Counted from the stretch's first letter, positions 17,569-27,730 are shown. The stretch: 37,083 nucleotides of DNA from an uncultured Burkholderiales bacterium (GCA_903880855.1 CAIRQX010000049.1:1-37083); one strand, 5' to 3'. Numbers and translations: made by a program. Notes: a model not told the origin generated them from the sequence alone.

Positions 17569-19440
17569 ATGGAACAGCATGCTAAATCGTCACTGACGGC
17601 GCTTACTTTGGGCGCTATTGGTGTTGTGTACGGTGATATAGGAACCAGCGTTTTATACGCGTTGAAAGAGGTGTTTGGCTCAGGCCATGTTGAATTCACA
17701 CCAGACAATGTTTACGGAATTCTGTCGATCTTCTTTTGGACATTGACCACCATTGTTTCTGTCAAGTATGTGATGTTGGTGCTTCGTGCTGACAACAACG
17801 GGGAGGGTGGTTTGGTGGCTATGTTGGCTTTAGCGTCTATGGCGGTAAAAGACAAGCCTAGGTTGAGAAAAAACTTGCTGATTGTGGGCATCTTTGGTAC
17901 CTGCTTGTTTTATGGCGATGGTGTGATTACTCCCGCCATTTCCGTGTTGTCTGCGGTGGAGGGTTTGGAGGTGGTGTCGCCGACTTTCAAGCGCTATGTG
18001 ATTCCACTGACCTTGGTCATTTTGTTTGGTCTCTTTGCGGTACAAAAGCATGGTACGGGCGGTATTGGCAAATTTTTCGGACCGATCACCGTGGTTTGGT
18101 TTGCAGTGATTGCCTCGTTAGGGCTTTATCACATAGCTGCCCACCCAGAAATTTTGTGGGCTATCAGCCCGCACTATGCAGTAGCTTTTATATTCAATGA
18201 ACCTTCTACTACATTTTTGATTTTGGGTGCGGTGGTGCTGTGTGTGACCGGAGGCGAAGCTTTGTATGCCGATATGGGCCACTTTGGTAAAAAGCCCATT
18301 CGTGTGGCTTGGTTCGCGGTGGTGATGCCCTCATTGACTTTGAATTACTTTGGCCAAGGCGCTTTACTGTTAAACAACCCTGAGGCTGTTGCGAATCCGT
18401 TCTTCATGATGGCGCCTGATTGGTTGCTTTTGCCTTTGGTCTGTTTAGCAACAGCGGCCACAGTGATTGCATCGCAAGCCTTGATTACTGGCGCTTTCAG
18501 CGTGACTAAGCAAGTGGTACAGCTAGGTTTTTTGCCCCGCCTGCAGACGATGCACACCAGCGTGAAAGACACTGGGCAAATTTATATTCCAGTGGTGAAT
18601 TGGGGCTTGTTCGCCTTGATTGTGTTGGCGGTCATGTTGTTCAAGTCGTCGAGTAACTTGGCGGCAGCCTATGGTATTGCCGTGTGTACCGACATGATGA
18701 TCACCACGATTTTGACTTTCTTCGTGATCCGCTACAGCTGGAAATATCCTTTGTGGCTGTGTCTTTCTGCTACGGGGTTTTTCTTTGCGGTGGACTTGGC
18801 ATTTTGGGCATCCAATTTGCTCAAGCTCTTCGAGGGGGGTTGGTTCCCCTTGGTGATCGGCGCCGCGATATTGGTGCTTATGCTGACATGGCGCGATGGC
18901 CGCGAAATCTTGCATGCCAAGCGCGATCGTGATTCGATGGAGTTGAATGAGTTTTTAGACGCTGTGTTTTTGGCTCCGCCCACCCGCGTGTCTGGTACGG
19001 CGGTATTTTTGACGTCTGGTATGGGCCATGTCCCTAATGCACTTCTGCACAACTTAAAACACAACAAAGTACTGCATGAGCAAAACCTCTTTGTGAATGT
19101 GCAAAACCATGAAGTGCCTTGGATCGAAGAATCTGAGCGCTTGCAAATATCAGCGCTTGAGCACAACTGTTGGCAAGTAGTAATCCATTACGGGTTCAAA
19201 GATGATCCGGACGTGCCAGGCGCTTTAAAGAACTTGCAAGGCATGGGCTGCGAAATAAACCCAATGAGCACCAGTTATTTCTTGTCGCGTGACAGCATTG
19301 TTCCCACAGTGGGCGGCGGCATGGCGCAATGGCGTGAAAAAATGTTTGCCCAAATGCACTTAAACGCTAGCTCTGCAGCCGACTTTTTGAACTTGCCTAG
19401 TAACTCTGTGGTGGAGTTAGGCAGCAAGATTGAAATCTAA
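17569..19440 (+). CDS. kup: Potassium uptake permease Kup
   Basis: Kup is a proton-coupled K+ importer of the inner membrane. The 623-residue protein has about 12 membrane segments in the first ~430 residues, including the family motif [17 protein letters not shown] near the N-terminus and [13 protein letters not shown] further on. A soluble C-terminal domain of about 190 residues follows. A GAGG Shine-Dalgarno lies upstream of ATG 17569. Its place between gshA and gshB suggests co-regulation of K+ and glutathione pools. Confidence 0.95.
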   Translation: MEQHAKSSLTALTLGAIGVVYGDIGTSVLYALKEVFGSGHVEFTPDNVYGILSIFFWTLTTIVSVKYVMLVLRADNNGEGGLVAMLALASMAVKDKPRLRKNLLIVGIFGTCLFYGDGVITPAISVLSAVEGLEVVSPTFKRYVIPLTLVILFGLFAVQKHGTGGIGKFFGPITVVWFAVIASLGLYHIAAHPEILWAISPHYAVAFIFNEPSTTFLILGAVVLCVTGGEALYADMGHFGKKPIRVAWFAVVMPSLTLNYFGQGALLLNNPEAVANPFFMMAPDWLLLPLVCLATAATVIASQALITGAFSVTKQVVQLGFLPRLQTMHTSVKDTGQIYIPVVNWGLFALIVLAVMLFKSSSNLAAAYGIAVCTDMMITTILTFFVIRYSWKYPLWLCLSATGFFFAVDLAFWASNLLKLFEGGWFPLVIGAAILVLMLTWRDGREILHAKRDRDSMELNEFLDAVFLAPPTRVSGTAVFLTSGMGHVPNALLHNLKHNKVLHEQNLFVNVQNHEVPWIEESERLQISALEHNCWQVVIHYGFKDDPDVPGALKNLQGMGCEINPMSTSYFLSRDSIVPTVGGGMAQWREKMFAQMHLNASSAADFLNLPSNSVVELGSKIEI

Positions 19441-19443
19441 GCC

Positions 19444-20391
19444 ATGAACATTCTCTTCATCGCCGACCCGTTGGCGTCTTTTAAGATTTACAAAGACACC
19501 ACGTTTGCGATGATGCGAGAGGCGCAAAAGCGTGGCTACCAAATTTTTGCTTGTGAACTACACCATCTGGTTTGGCAAAGCGGTCAAGCGGTGAATGCGC
19601 AGGTTCAACAAGTGCATCTCACAGGCAAGCAAGATGTGTGGTTTGAAATGCAGGGCGCGCATGCCGATCGCGCCTTGCATAGTTTCGATGCGGTGGTGAT
19701 GCGCAAAGACCCACCATTTGATAGTGAATACTTTTACGCTACGCATTTGTTGGAGCAAGCAGAGCGCGAAGGTGCCAAAGTTTTTAACAAGCCCAGCGCA
19801 CTGCGCAACCATCCAGAAAAACTCGCGATATTGGAGTTTGCGCAATTCATTAGCCCCACCTTGGTCACGCGCGATACGCAAGCGGTTCGTGCTTTCCATG
19901 CGGTGCACCGGGACATTATTTTGAAACCCTTGGACGGCATGGGTGGCATGGGAATTTTTCGTGTCAAAGACGACGCGCTCAATCTCGGCGCCATCATCGA
20001 GACGTTGAACCGCGATGGCGCAGAAACTGTCATGGTTCAAAAATTTCTTCCTGCTATCGCCCAAGGAGACAAGCGTGTCTTGGTGATTGGCGGCAAAGTG
20101 GTTCCATTTAGTTTGGCGCGTATTCCACAGGGCGGAGAAGTTCGTGGCAATTTGGCTGCTGGCGGCAAAGGAGTGGCGCAGGCTATTTCTGTGCGCGACC
20201 AAGAGATTGCAGATGCTATCGGCCCAGTGCTGGCGCAACGTGGTTTGTTGTTGATTGGCTTAGACGTGATCGGTGACAGCTTGACGGAAATCAATGTTAC
20301 TAGCCCTACATGCTTTCAAGAGATTTTTGACCAAACGGGTTGCGACGTCGCCGCCTTGTTTATGGATGCTCTCGAGAGCGCCGCCGCTTAA
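19444..20391 (+). CDS. gshB: Glutathione synthetase
   Basis: GshB joins glycine to gamma-glutamylcysteine. The 315-residue ATP-grasp protein starts MNILFIADPLASFKIYKDTT. It carries MRKDPPFDSEYFYATHLLE, ILKPLDGMGGMGIFRV and the C-terminal metal/ATP site INVTSPTCFQEI, all typical of bacterial GshB. It begins 3 bp after kup stops and ends 8 bp before the photolyase-like gene. Confidence 0.96.
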   Translation: MNILFIADPLASFKIYKDTTFAMMREAQKRGYQIFACELHHLVWQSGQAVNAQVQQVHLTGKQDVWFEMQGAHADRALHSFDAVVMRKDPPFDSEYFYATHLLEQAEREGAKVFNKPSALRNHPEKLAILEFAQFISPTLVTRDTQAVRAFHAVHRDIILKPLDGMGGMGIFRVKDDALNLGAIIETLNRDGAETVMVQKFLPAIAQGDKRVLVIGGKVVPFSLARIPQGGEVRGNLAAGGKGVAQAISVRDQEIADAIGPVLAQRGLLLIGLDVIGDSLTEINVTSPTCFQEIFDQTGCDVAALFMDALESAAA

Positions 20392-20399
20392 GAAGGACT

Positions 20400-21704
20400 A
20401 TGTACGAATTTGCGCCAACCCCGCAAGCCGCGCAAGCGCGTCTCGACTTAGTTAATCCCAAAGACTACGCGCACACGCGTAATGCGCTAGATGGTGCGGT
20501 CACGCACTTGTCGCCTTATCTAACCCATGGGTTTTTAAGCGTCCCAGACATTGCCTATGTGATGTTCCACCGCCATCGTTTGGGTGTACAGCACAAGTTG
20601 ATGTTTGAGTTGGGTTGGCGCGAATACTTTCAGCATTTGCACACACACCATGGTGATGGAATTGGCGAATCGTTGTGCGAAGGCATATTGCCAGACGCAT
20701 CCTACAAGCGTGAGATGCCGGAAGATGTGTTGCATGCTTGCTCTCGTGTGCCTGTGGTGGACCATGCTGTGCGCATGCTATACGCGACTGGGTACTTACA
20801 CAATCACGCGCGTCTTTGGTTGGCCAGTTATTTGGTACATCTGCGCAAAGTGCATTGGCGCGTCGGCGCAGATTGGATGTACAGCCATTTGCTCGACGGC
20901 GATATGGCGAGTAATTATTTGAGTTGGCAATGGGTTAGCTCAACTGGCAGCAACAAGCCCTATTTGTTCAATGCTGAAAACGTAGAAACATTTGCGCCAC
21001 CGGCATGGTTTAGCCGTGGCACTGTTTTAGACACCACCTACGAAACGATTGAAATCTTGGCGCACAGTTCGGCTGTGTTGACGCAATCTAGCGAGCAAGC
21101 TTTTGAGTGGAATATTCCTGCGGTTTCTGCAAAACCACCACCATCACTAGGCTTTGTGACGCCTGATGCCAACACAGTGAAAGACTGTGAAGTCTGGTTG
21201 GTACATCCCTGGTGCTTGGCTGATATGCCTAAAGACTTGCCTATAGATGTGGTTTGTATTGCGGCAGTGTGGTCTGAAGTCGTTGCGCTCAGGCCTTGGA
21301 GCGAACGTCGCTGGCAGTTTGTTGGTGAGCGTATGGTGGCGATGTCCACCCAAACTTGGTTTGGTTCTACAGCAGATATTGCGAGCGCATTGGCGCAAGC
21401 TAAAACGGTGCATATGGTGGAACACCTACGTGTGCCAGAGATGCCTGCAGTAGCGTGGCAAAAACGTCCGGCGCCACGCTTGTTTCGCGAACTAGACCAA
21501 CCTATGGATTCTTTTTCTAAATGGTGGGTGAAGGTCAATAACGGTGTGCGTCACTTGCAGCAGCTGGTTTATCCATTGGCACCGCGCGAGTTATTGCCAG
21601 CACCCAGTAAACCAAAAATAAAAACACCGGCTGAAGTAGTACGCAAGCAACCGGTCTTGCAATCCGTGCTCAATCGGAGGGCGCTGGGCGAACCGCCACA
21701 ATGA
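20400..21704 (+). CDS. Photolyase/cryptochrome-like FAD protein with reversed domain order
   Basis: This 434-residue protein starts directly with a photolyase FAD-binding domain (about 1-215). Visible motifs are HLSPYLTHGFLS (36-47), LGWREYFQHL, and DGDMASN followed by WQW (Asp166-Trp178), equivalent to the FAD-contacting block of DNA photolyases. Tyr173 replaces the second Asn of the usual NN pair. The usual N-terminal antenna (Rossmann) domain is absent from the front. Residues about 260-345 (VWLVHPWCLAD, SERRWQFVGERM, WFGSTADIASAL) look like such a domain placed at the back. ATG 20400 has AAGGA upstream and follows gshB by 8 bp. Repair activity, or a light-sensing role, is unproven. The 3' end overlaps the convergent small gene by 35 bp. 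Confidence 0.8.
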   Translation: MYEFAPTPQAAQARLDLVNPKDYAHTRNALDGAVTHLSPYLTHGFLSVPDIAYVMFHRHRLGVQHKLMFELGWREYFQHLHTHHGDGIGESLCEGILPDASYKREMPEDVLHACSRVPVVDHAVRMLYATGYLHNHARLWLASYLVHLRKVHWRVGADWMYSHLLDGDMASNYLSWQWVSSTGSNKPYLFNAENVETFAPPAWFSRGTVLDTTYETIEILAHSSAVLTQSSEQAFEWNIPAVSAKPPPSLGFVTPDANTVKDCEVWLVHPWCLADMPKDLPIDVVCIAAVWSEVVALRPWSERRWQFVGERMVAMSTQTWFGSTADIASALAQAKTVHMVEHLRVPEMPAVAWQKRPAPRLFRELDQPMDSFSKWWVKVNNGVRHLQQLVYPLAPRELLPAPSKPKIKTPAEVVRKQPVLQSVLNRRALGEPPQ

Positions 21705-22065
21705 AATATTCGGTTTCGCCAAAGCAACTTGGCAAGCCTCGGTGCTGCTCATAGACCATCACCACTTTTTGACCAATGTGCGTATTGATTTGGTCAGCCA
21801 CTGCATCATCTCGCACTGTGAAAAAGAATTTGTCGGGAATAGCAGGCAAAGAGGCTAATGCACGGATTTGCTCACCCTCCCATGTTTTGCAAACCCAGCC
21901 CTTGTAAGACAGCTTTTGTACAAACCCCACGCTCTCACCTTGCGAATAGGTGTAGTGGTACGTGAATGCCAAATAGCTGCCTAACAACAAGAGCGCCGTC
22001 AGACCTAAGCCTATGACAGAGCGCAAGGCAAAGCGCGTGACGGTTTGCAAAAAAGAGTCGCTCAT
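21670..22065 (-). CDS. Small membrane-anchored protein of unknown function
   Basis: The 131-residue product has one strong hydrophobic segment (about 17-36, [17 protein letters not shown]). A presumably periplasmic domain follows, with [35 protein letters not shown] and [11 protein letters not shown]. Two cysteines (in GWVCK and PSCFG) could form a disulfide. I recall similar uncharacterised proteins in Comamonadaceae but no function. Its ATG overlaps the glcB stop (ATGA), so it is translated with malate synthase. Its 3' end overlaps the convergent photolyase-like gene. Confidence 0.75.
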   Translation of the reverse strand: MSDSFLQTVTRFALRSVIGLGLTALLLLGSYLAFTYHYTYSQGESVGFVQKLSYKGWVCKTWEGEQIRALASLPAIPDKFFFTVRDDAVADQINTHIGQKVVMVYEQHRGLPSCFGETEYFIVAVRPAPSD

Positions 22066-24278
22066 ACAGTCGATTTGACTTTGAGTCGCCAGGCGTGTAG
22101 CAGAGGTTCGGTGTAACCGCTAGGTTGCTCTTTGCCTTTGAAGACTAAATCTAAAGCAGCTTTGTAAGCAGCTGACGTTGCAAAGTGACCAGTCATATCT
22201 TTGTAGAGAGGATCTGCTGCATTTTGTTGGTCGACTACTGCAGCCATACGCTCGAACGTTGACTTCACTTGTACTGATGTCACGACTCCATGCTCCAACC
22301 AATTAGCGATGTGTTGGCTAGAAATACGCAGGGTCGCGCGGTCTTCCATCAAACCCACGTTATGGATATCAGGTACCTTAGAGCAACCCACGCCTTGGTC
22401 GATCCAGCGCACCACATAGCCCAAGATGCCTTGCACGTTATTGTCCAACTCTTGTTGTTTTTCGCTGGTGCTCCAATTGGCTTTAGCGACCACGGGCACT
22501 TGTAACAAGTCATCCAAAATCTTGGCGCGTACTTTGTTGAGGTCGATTTTTTCTAACTCTTTTTGCACGTCGCTGACCTTGACTTGGTGGTAGTGCATCG
22601 CGTGAAGAACCGCAGCCGTTGGGCTTGGGACCCAAGCGGTGTTAGCGCCTGCTTTGGGATGTGCGATTTTTTGCTGCAACATCGCGGCCATCAAATCAGG
22701 CATGGCCCACATACCTTTGCCGATTTGTGCTTTGCCGCGCAAACCGCAGGATAGGCCAACCAACACGTTGTTCTTCTCGTAGGCTTGTATCCACGCGCTA
22801 CTTTTCATATCGCCTTTACGCAACATAGGGCCCGCTTGCATAGCGGTATGCATTTCGTCGCCAGTGCGGTCAAGAAAGCCCGTGTTGATAAATGCCACGC
22901 GGCTAGATGCGGCCGCAATACAAGCCTTCAAATTCAAGCTAGTGCGACGCTCTTCGTCCATGATGCCGAGTTTGACGGTGCTGTCAGCCAGCCCCAATAC
23001 TTTTTCCACACGGCTAAACAATTCGGCGGCAAATGCCACTTCAGCAGGCCCATGCATTTTGGGTTTGACGATATACACAGAACCCGTGCGCGAATTACGA
23101 ATACCGTTTTTGCCATGGCCTTTGAGGTCATGCAAAGCGATAGCCGTGGTGACCACCGCATCCAAAATGCCTTCGGGGATCTCGTGGGTTGTGCCTTGTT
23201 TGTCGGTGTACAAAATGGCGGGGTTGGTCATCAGGTGGCCGACATTGCGTAAGAACAGCAAAGAGCGGCCATGCAGACTAACGACCTCACCTTTTTTGCC
23301 TGTGTATTGGCGATCTGGGTTGAGTCCGCGGGTGAATGTGCGACCATTTTTTTCAACCGCTTCGGTCAATGTGCCTTTCACAATGCCCAGCCAATTGCTG
23401 TAGGCCAAGACTTTGTCCTCAGCATCGACCACGGCGACGGAATCTTCCAAATCCAAAATGGTCGACAAGGCGGCTTCCACCACTAAGTCGCAAACACCAG
23501 CGGCGTCCGTTGCGCCAATGGGGGTGTTGCGATTGATTTGAATGTCCAAATGCAGTCCGTTGTGTTCCAACAAAACAGAAGTCGGATGTGAGGCGGATCC
23601 TTGGTAGCCAATGAATTGCGCAGGTTTTGCTAATGTTGAAGTGACGTCTTTGGCTAGGGTGACCACCAATTCGCCCTTCACGATGGCGTAGCCAGTGGAG
23701 TCGATATGAGAGCCTTTTTTCAGTGGCACCGTGCGATCCAAAACATAGCGCGCGTATTCAATGACTTTGGCGCCACGCACGGGGTTATAGGCTTTGCCTT
23801 TTTCAGCACCGCCAGTTTCTGGTAACGCATCTGTGCCGTACAAGGCGTCGTACAAAGAACCCCAGCGTGCATTGGCGGCGTTCAGTGCATAACGCGCATT
23901 CAAAATAGGCACTACCAATTGCGGGCCAGCTTGCAAAGCCAGCTCTGCATCGACGTTTTGGGTAGTGGCTTTGACTTTGTCCGGAACGGGCACCAAGTAG
24001 CCAATGCTTTCTAAAAATTTGCGATAAGCCTTCATGTCCTTGATCGGGCCAGGATTCTTTTTATGCCAATGGTCCAACTCCGTTTGCAAACGGTCACGCT
24101 CTGCTAGCAAGGCCATATTTTTAGGTGCCAAGTCTTGCACGATCGCATCAAACCCTTGCCAAAAGTGGTGGACGCTGATACCCGTATCAGGCAAAACTTG
24201 GGACTCGATGAAGTGGTGCAAGTTAGTGGCGACTTGCAAGCTATGAACAGTGGTGCGTGGCTGCATGGAATAGGTCAT
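22062..24278 (-). CDS. glcB: Malate synthase G
   Basis: GlcB condenses glyoxylate and acetyl-CoA to malate, the second step of the glyoxylate bypass and of glycolate use. The 738-residue length and single-chain architecture match the G isoform. Motifs include [37 protein letters not shown] and the catalytic-Asp block [18 protein letters not shown] near the C-terminus. The annotated start [14 protein letters not shown] may really be the second Met. No isocitrate lyase or glycolate oxidase gene is nearby. Confidence 0.96.
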   Translation of the reverse strand: MTYSMQPRTTVHSLQVATNLHHFIESQVLPDTGISVHHFWQGFDAIVQDLAPKNMALLAERDRLQTELDHWHKKNPGPIKDMKAYRKFLESIGYLVPVPDKVKATTQNVDAELALQAGPQLVVPILNARYALNAANARWGSLYDALYGTDALPETGGAEKGKAYNPVRGAKVIEYARYVLDRTVPLKKGSHIDSTGYAIVKGELVVTLAKDVTSTLAKPAQFIGYQGSASHPTSVLLEHNGLHLDIQINRNTPIGATDAAGVCDLVVEAALSTILDLEDSVAVVDAEDKVLAYSNWLGIVKGTLTEAVEKNGRTFTRGLNPDRQYTGKKGEVVSLHGRSLLFLRNVGHLMTNPAILYTDKQGTTHEIPEGILDAVVTTAIALHDLKGHGKNGIRNSRTGSVYIVKPKMHGPAEVAFAAELFSRVEKVLGLADSTVKLGIMDEERRTSLNLKACIAAASSRVAFINTGFLDRTGDEMHTAMQAGPMLRKGDMKSSAWIQAYEKNNVLVGLSCGLRGKAQIGKGMWAMPDLMAAMLQQKIAHPKAGANTAWVPSPTAAVLHAMHYHQVKVSDVQKELEKIDLNKVRAKILDDLLQVPVVAKANWSTSEKQQELDNNVQGILGYVVRWIDQGVGCSKVPDIHNVGLMEDRATLRISSQHIANWLEHGVVTSVQVKSTFERMAAVVDQQNAADPLYKDMTGHFATSAAYKAALDLVFKGKEQPSGYTEPLLHAWRLKVKSTV

Positions 24279-24352
24279 GGTGCGTTTCAGAGATTAAAAA
24301 GTGCAAAGGGTAAAAAAGCGATCTTAGGGGAAAACAAAAAATAGGGTCTGCG

Positions 24353-25357
24353 CTAGCCCGCCTCAGGCGACAGCAAAACCCCGCTTTGCAAACCCTTGAG
24401 GGTGGCAAGAGATAGCCATAGGATCAGCGCGGTGGTGACCCCTAGCAAGGCGTATCCTGGTAAAACCAACCAGCCACAGTCTGAGGCGGAGGCTAAACGC
24501 AAGGTGAGGATGGTGAAAGCCGCCAAGGGGAAGCTCATGCCCCAATGCGGCATGCCAAAGGGCAAGCTACGCAGGATCGAAATTTGTGTCAAAGCAAGCG
24601 CTAAAAAGAAAGCGCCGAGGCCCCACATGCACCAAACCCAAGGTAGTGCCACACCCATTACCAAAAGGTCTAAACCCACGATAGAAGGTGGCACCACCAT
24701 GATGAATAAGGCGGGCATCATGCGCGGCGGCAAGGGGCCGACATGCACCCAGCGAACGACCAACAAGGTTTGCATGACTGGCCACAGAAACAAACCTAGT
24801 CCAAACTGCGCCATGGCCCAAGGCTCTAGTCCGATCGTCAGCCCCGCTAAAGGCGCCAGCGCGTTACCCACGACAGGGATAAACAAAATAGGGGTGATGG
24901 CGTTCCAACTCGGACCGCCTGCTTCTTTGGCTTGCAACCAACGCGCAGTCACCCAAAGGGTCGCGGCGATTTCAAGCAGGGAACCGCCCGCCCAAGCAAA
25001 GCGCAGTCCGGTGTTAAGACTCTCCGACGCGTTCCAAAACATCGCCACACCCAAACTCGCCAATAGCATGATAGAAATGGGGATCGTTGCCAAAAACGGG
25101 TGTCGAACAGGATGTTGCATATCCATGGCAACGGCGGATGGATATTTGGACCAACGCACCAGACTCAATACGCAAACTACTAGAAAAATGACCAAAGCCA
25201 CAGAGCCAGCCGCTGTTGTCAATGAAGTCGCTGCGCTCTCACTGGAGCCTGGGGCCTGTAGCCATGCTTGCGCCAAACCGCACCAGCCCATGACGGGGAC
25301 AAACCAAACCGGGGAGAGATGTTCTAAGGCGCTAGAGCCTTGTGTAGAAGGTTGCAT
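24353..25357 (-). CDS. TDT/SLAC1-family membrane transporter
   Basis: The 334-residue protein from ATG 25357 is almost entirely hydrophobic, with about ten predicted membrane segments. It resembles the tellurite-resistance/dicarboxylate (TDT, TehA, SLAC1) family: SPVWFVPVMGW near the start, FIPVVGNALAPLAG in the middle and MPHWGMSFPLAAFTI near the end. Members are anion channels or transporters, and the substrate here cannot be deduced. A longer frame would overlap the divergent ChbG-like gene, so the shorter start is preferred. Confidence 0.8.
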   Translation of the reverse strand: MQPSTQGSSALEHLSPVWFVPVMGWCGLAQAWLQAPGSSESAATSLTTAAGSVALVIFLVVCVLSLVRWSKYPSAVAMDMQHPVRHPFLATIPISIMLLASLGVAMFWNASESLNTGLRFAWAGGSLLEIAATLWVTARWLQAKEAGGPSWNAITPILFIPVVGNALAPLAGLTIGLEPWAMAQFGLGLFLWPVMQTLLVVRWVHVGPLPPRMMPALFIMVVPPSIVGLDLLVMGVALPWVWCMWGLGAFFLALALTQISILRSLPFGMPHWGMSFPLAAFTILTLRLASASDCGWLVLPGYALLGVTTALILWLSLATLKGLQSGVLLSPEAG

Positions 25358-25401
25358 TCTCACAGTGTAGTGGTGCTTATCTTGGCTAGATAATCCTCGG
25401 A

Positions 25402-26244
25402 ATGGCCTCCTCACTCATCGCCCCTAAACCTATCGTGGTATGCGCGGATGACTACGCGTTGAACGATTCCGTTTCGCAAGGCATCGTGGAGTTGGCAAGA
25501 CATCAGCGTTTAAGCGCTACCAGCGTCATGTCGCTGTCACCGCTTTGGGAGCATCACGCGCCTGCTTTGCGCGAGTTACAAGGCACGATCGACGTGGGCT
25601 TACATCTGGATTGGACGAGTGAATTTGCCCGACAAGTAGGCTGGGGCCAAGGACTGCCTGCCATGATGTGGCACTCTTTGCGCGGAGGGTTGGATGCCAC
25701 CCGCGTGCGTGAAGCGATCGAGCGCCAGTTTGACGCTTTTGAAAAAGCATGGCAATCGCCACCAGATCATGTGGATGGCCACCAGCATATTCAGCAGTTT
25801 GATGGTTTGCGCGAGGTCTTGTGCGAGGTGTTGGTGCGTCGCTATGGAGCTAGCGCGCGCAAACCTTGGTTGCGTGTTTCGCAAACGCACAAAGCTGGCT
25901 TCAAAGGCGCTTTAATTTCTTGGATGGGCGCTAACTCTCTGAGCGATTGGGCGCTTGCGCAAAATTGGCCCGCCGTTTCACCTTTGCTGGGTGTGTATGG
26001 ATTCGATGGAACGATGGATGACTATGCGCGACGCATGCAAGGCTGGCTAGCAGATGCATCGCAGTTGAAGACAACGGTGCTCATCATGTGCCACCCTGCG
26101 CTTCAAGGTGAGGCGGGCGACGTCATTGGAAGTGCGCGGGCTAGAGAGTTTGCTTATTTATCAAGCGATGAATTTGTAGCGCATTTGAACCAAGCCCAAA
26201 TGCGGCTTGTTCGAGGTGGTGGCTCGAAATCGAAGAGCTTATGA
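25402..26244 (+). CDS. ChbG/HpnK (YdjC) family carbohydrate deacetylase
   Basis: The 280-residue protein has the metal- and substrate-site motifs of the YdjC family: CADDYALND (Asp16-Asp17), GLHLDW (His68), DGHQHIQQF (His127, His129) and a late MCHP. The family removes N-acetyl groups from sugars such as chitobiose, hopanoid precursors, or undecaprenyl-phosphate GalNAc (NaxD). The convergent neighbours encode a polyprenyl-phosphate glycosyltransferase and a GtrA protein, so a lipid-linked amino-sugar substrate is the best guess. A -10-like GATAAT ends 7 bases before the ATG, with no clear Shine-Dalgarno. Confidence 0.85.
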   Translation: MASSLIAPKPIVVCADDYALNDSVSQGIVELARHQRLSATSVMSLSPLWEHHAPALRELQGTIDVGLHLDWTSEFARQVGWGQGLPAMMWHSLRGGLDATRVREAIERQFDAFEKAWQSPPDHVDGHQHIQQFDGLREVLCEVLVRRYGASARKPWLRVSQTHKAGFKGALISWMGANSLSDWALAQNWPAVSPLLGVYGFDGTMDDYARRMQGWLADASQLKTTVLIMCHPALQGEAGDVIGSARAREFAYLSSDEFVAHLNQAQMRLVRGGGSKSKSL

Positions 26245-26280
26245 AAAAGGCCTTGAATAGCCTGCACTTGAGTGCCCGCC

Positions 26281-26661
26281 TCAAGAGTTCCTTTTAAACG
26301 CCCAAAACCGGCTCAACACAAAGGTTTGCAAGGCAGACAAAACTATCCCGCATATAAGCGCCAACCAAGTGGAAAGCCCTAAGACGCGAAACAGAACGAT
26401 GAAGACGGCCTCATTGGTCGTAAAGCCCGCCACAGCTGTCGCTGCAAAGCGCAAAAAGCTTTGCATCAAGCCCGTACCCGCGTCTTGAAAACTCAATAGT
26501 CGGTGCCCCACAAAACTCACCAAGAACGCGACCAAAAAACCAGCCACATTAGCAATTTCTGGCCAAAGTGTTGGAGCTAAGAAAACCACAAACGCAAACA
26601 CTGCCATGTGCGTCAAAGCCGCTGATGCACCCACCAGCACAAACCAAAATCCGGAATGCAT
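26281..26661 (-). CDS. GtrA-family membrane protein (probable lipid-linked sugar flippase)
   Basis: The 126-residue protein has four predicted membrane helices and the GtrA pattern: FVLVGASAALTHMAVFAFVV at the start, a central NVAGFLVAFLVSFVGHRLLSF, and a final VLSRFWAFKR. GtrA proteins are thought to flip polyprenyl-phosphate sugars across the inner membrane. It starts 4 bp after the glycosyltransferase gene and surely works with it. Confidence 0.88.
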   Translation of the reverse strand: MHSGFWFVLVGASAALTHMAVFAFVVFLAPTLWPEIANVAGFLVAFLVSFVGHRLLSFQDAGTGLMQSFLRFAATAVAGFTTNEAVFIVLFRVLGLSTWLALICGIVLSALQTFVLSRFWAFKRNS

Positions 26662-26665
26662 CGGC

Positions 26666-27640
26666 TTAGAGCCCTTTGCCCCAGCGCTGGCTCACCACGT
26701 ACAAGGGGCGCTGTTTGACTTCTTCATAAATGCGTCCCACGTATTCCGCCAGCACACCAATAGAGAGAAGTTGGATACCGCTAAAAAACATCATTCCCAC
26801 TACCAGCGTGGCGTAACCGGGCACATCAATACCCCAGAGAAAATATTCACCGATGACCCATGCGCCGTATCCCAACGCCAGACTCGCGAGCAAGACGCCC
26901 GTCATCGTCAAGATGCGCAAGGGGGCGATAGAGAAAGCCAGCATGCCGGTAAACGCCAAAGCAAACGAACCGCGCAAGCCGAAATTACTGCTGCCATTAA
27001 TGCGTGGCAAGGGCTCGTAATCCACCGCGGTGCTTGCAAACCCCACCCAGGCGTAAAGACCCTTCATAAAACGGTTGCGCTCTGGCATGGCTTTGAGTGC
27101 CTCGACCACGCGTTTGTCCATCAGACGAAAGTCACCCGCATGGGCGGGGATTTCCACGCGGTTGCCCGCATTGATCAAACGGTAAAACAGCCCTGTCAAA
27201 CCAGCTTGCAGCGCAGACTGGTCGTTGCGGGTGCGACGAATCGCATAAACCACATCAGCACCTTCGCGCCAGCGTTGCAACATATCGGGCACGAGCGAAA
27301 CAGGATGTTGGCCGTCTGAATCCATGAGCACCACCACATCGCCCTTGGCTGCATCAAGTCCGGCAGACAGTGCGGGCTCTTTGCCAAAGTTGCGTGACAA
27401 GTTAACACCCACTACCTCGGAATGCGCCTTGCACAGCGCTTGGATCACTTGTGTGGTGTTGTCTTTGCTGCCATCGTTGACCAAAATAAGCTCTACCCGA
27501 CCACTCAATGCCAGCAAGGACCTCAATACTTCAGGCACCAGCGTGCCTAAATTAGCCCCCTCGTTGTAGGCCGGCATGACGCACGACAGGCTGGGTGTGG
27601 GGGGTCTGGAGACGGGGTGAGATGGGCTGATGTCGTGCAT
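26666..27640 (-). CDS. Polyprenyl-phosphate glycosyltransferase, GT2 (GtrB/DPM1-like)
   Basis: The 324-residue protein has an N-terminal GT2 domain with CVMPAYNEGANLGTLVP, LVNDGSKDNTT and a DxD site at Asp107-Asp109 (DSDGQHP). It also has the DPM1-type NLSRNFGKEPALSAGLDAA. Two membrane helices lie near residues 235-290. It should transfer a nucleotide-sugar onto undecaprenyl phosphate on the cytoplasmic face. With GtrA it forms a two-gene operon. No third, acceptor-specific Gtr transferase is present in the window. Confidence 0.9.
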   Translation of the reverse strand: MHDISPSHPVSRPPTPSLSCVMPAYNEGANLGTLVPEVLRSLLALSGRVELILVNDGSKDNTTQVIQALCKAHSEVVGVNLSRNFGKEPALSAGLDAAKGDVVVLMDSDGQHPVSLVPDMLQRWREGADVVYAIRRTRNDQSALQAGLTGLFYRLINAGNRVEIPAHAGDFRLMDKRVVEALKAMPERNRFMKGLYAWVGFASTAVDYEPLPRINGSSNFGLRGSFALAFTGMLAFSIAPLRILTMTGVLLASLALGYGAWVIGEYFLWGIDVPGYATLVVGMMFFSGIQLLSIGVLAEYVGRIYEEVKQRPLYVVSQRWGKGL

Positions 27641-27730
27641 AGGTAGATCATGCCAAAAAAAACACCGTATTCAGGCCATTGTCCAAAAGCTCTCCAGAGC
27701 TAGTAAATGCTGTTACTTAAGGCCCGAACG

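Noticed and set aside
24396-25370. 324-codon plus-strand frame opposite the TDT/SLAC1 transporter gene
   Set aside because: The minus-strand product is a convincing multi-pass membrane protein; the plus-strand one is a low-complexity shadow.
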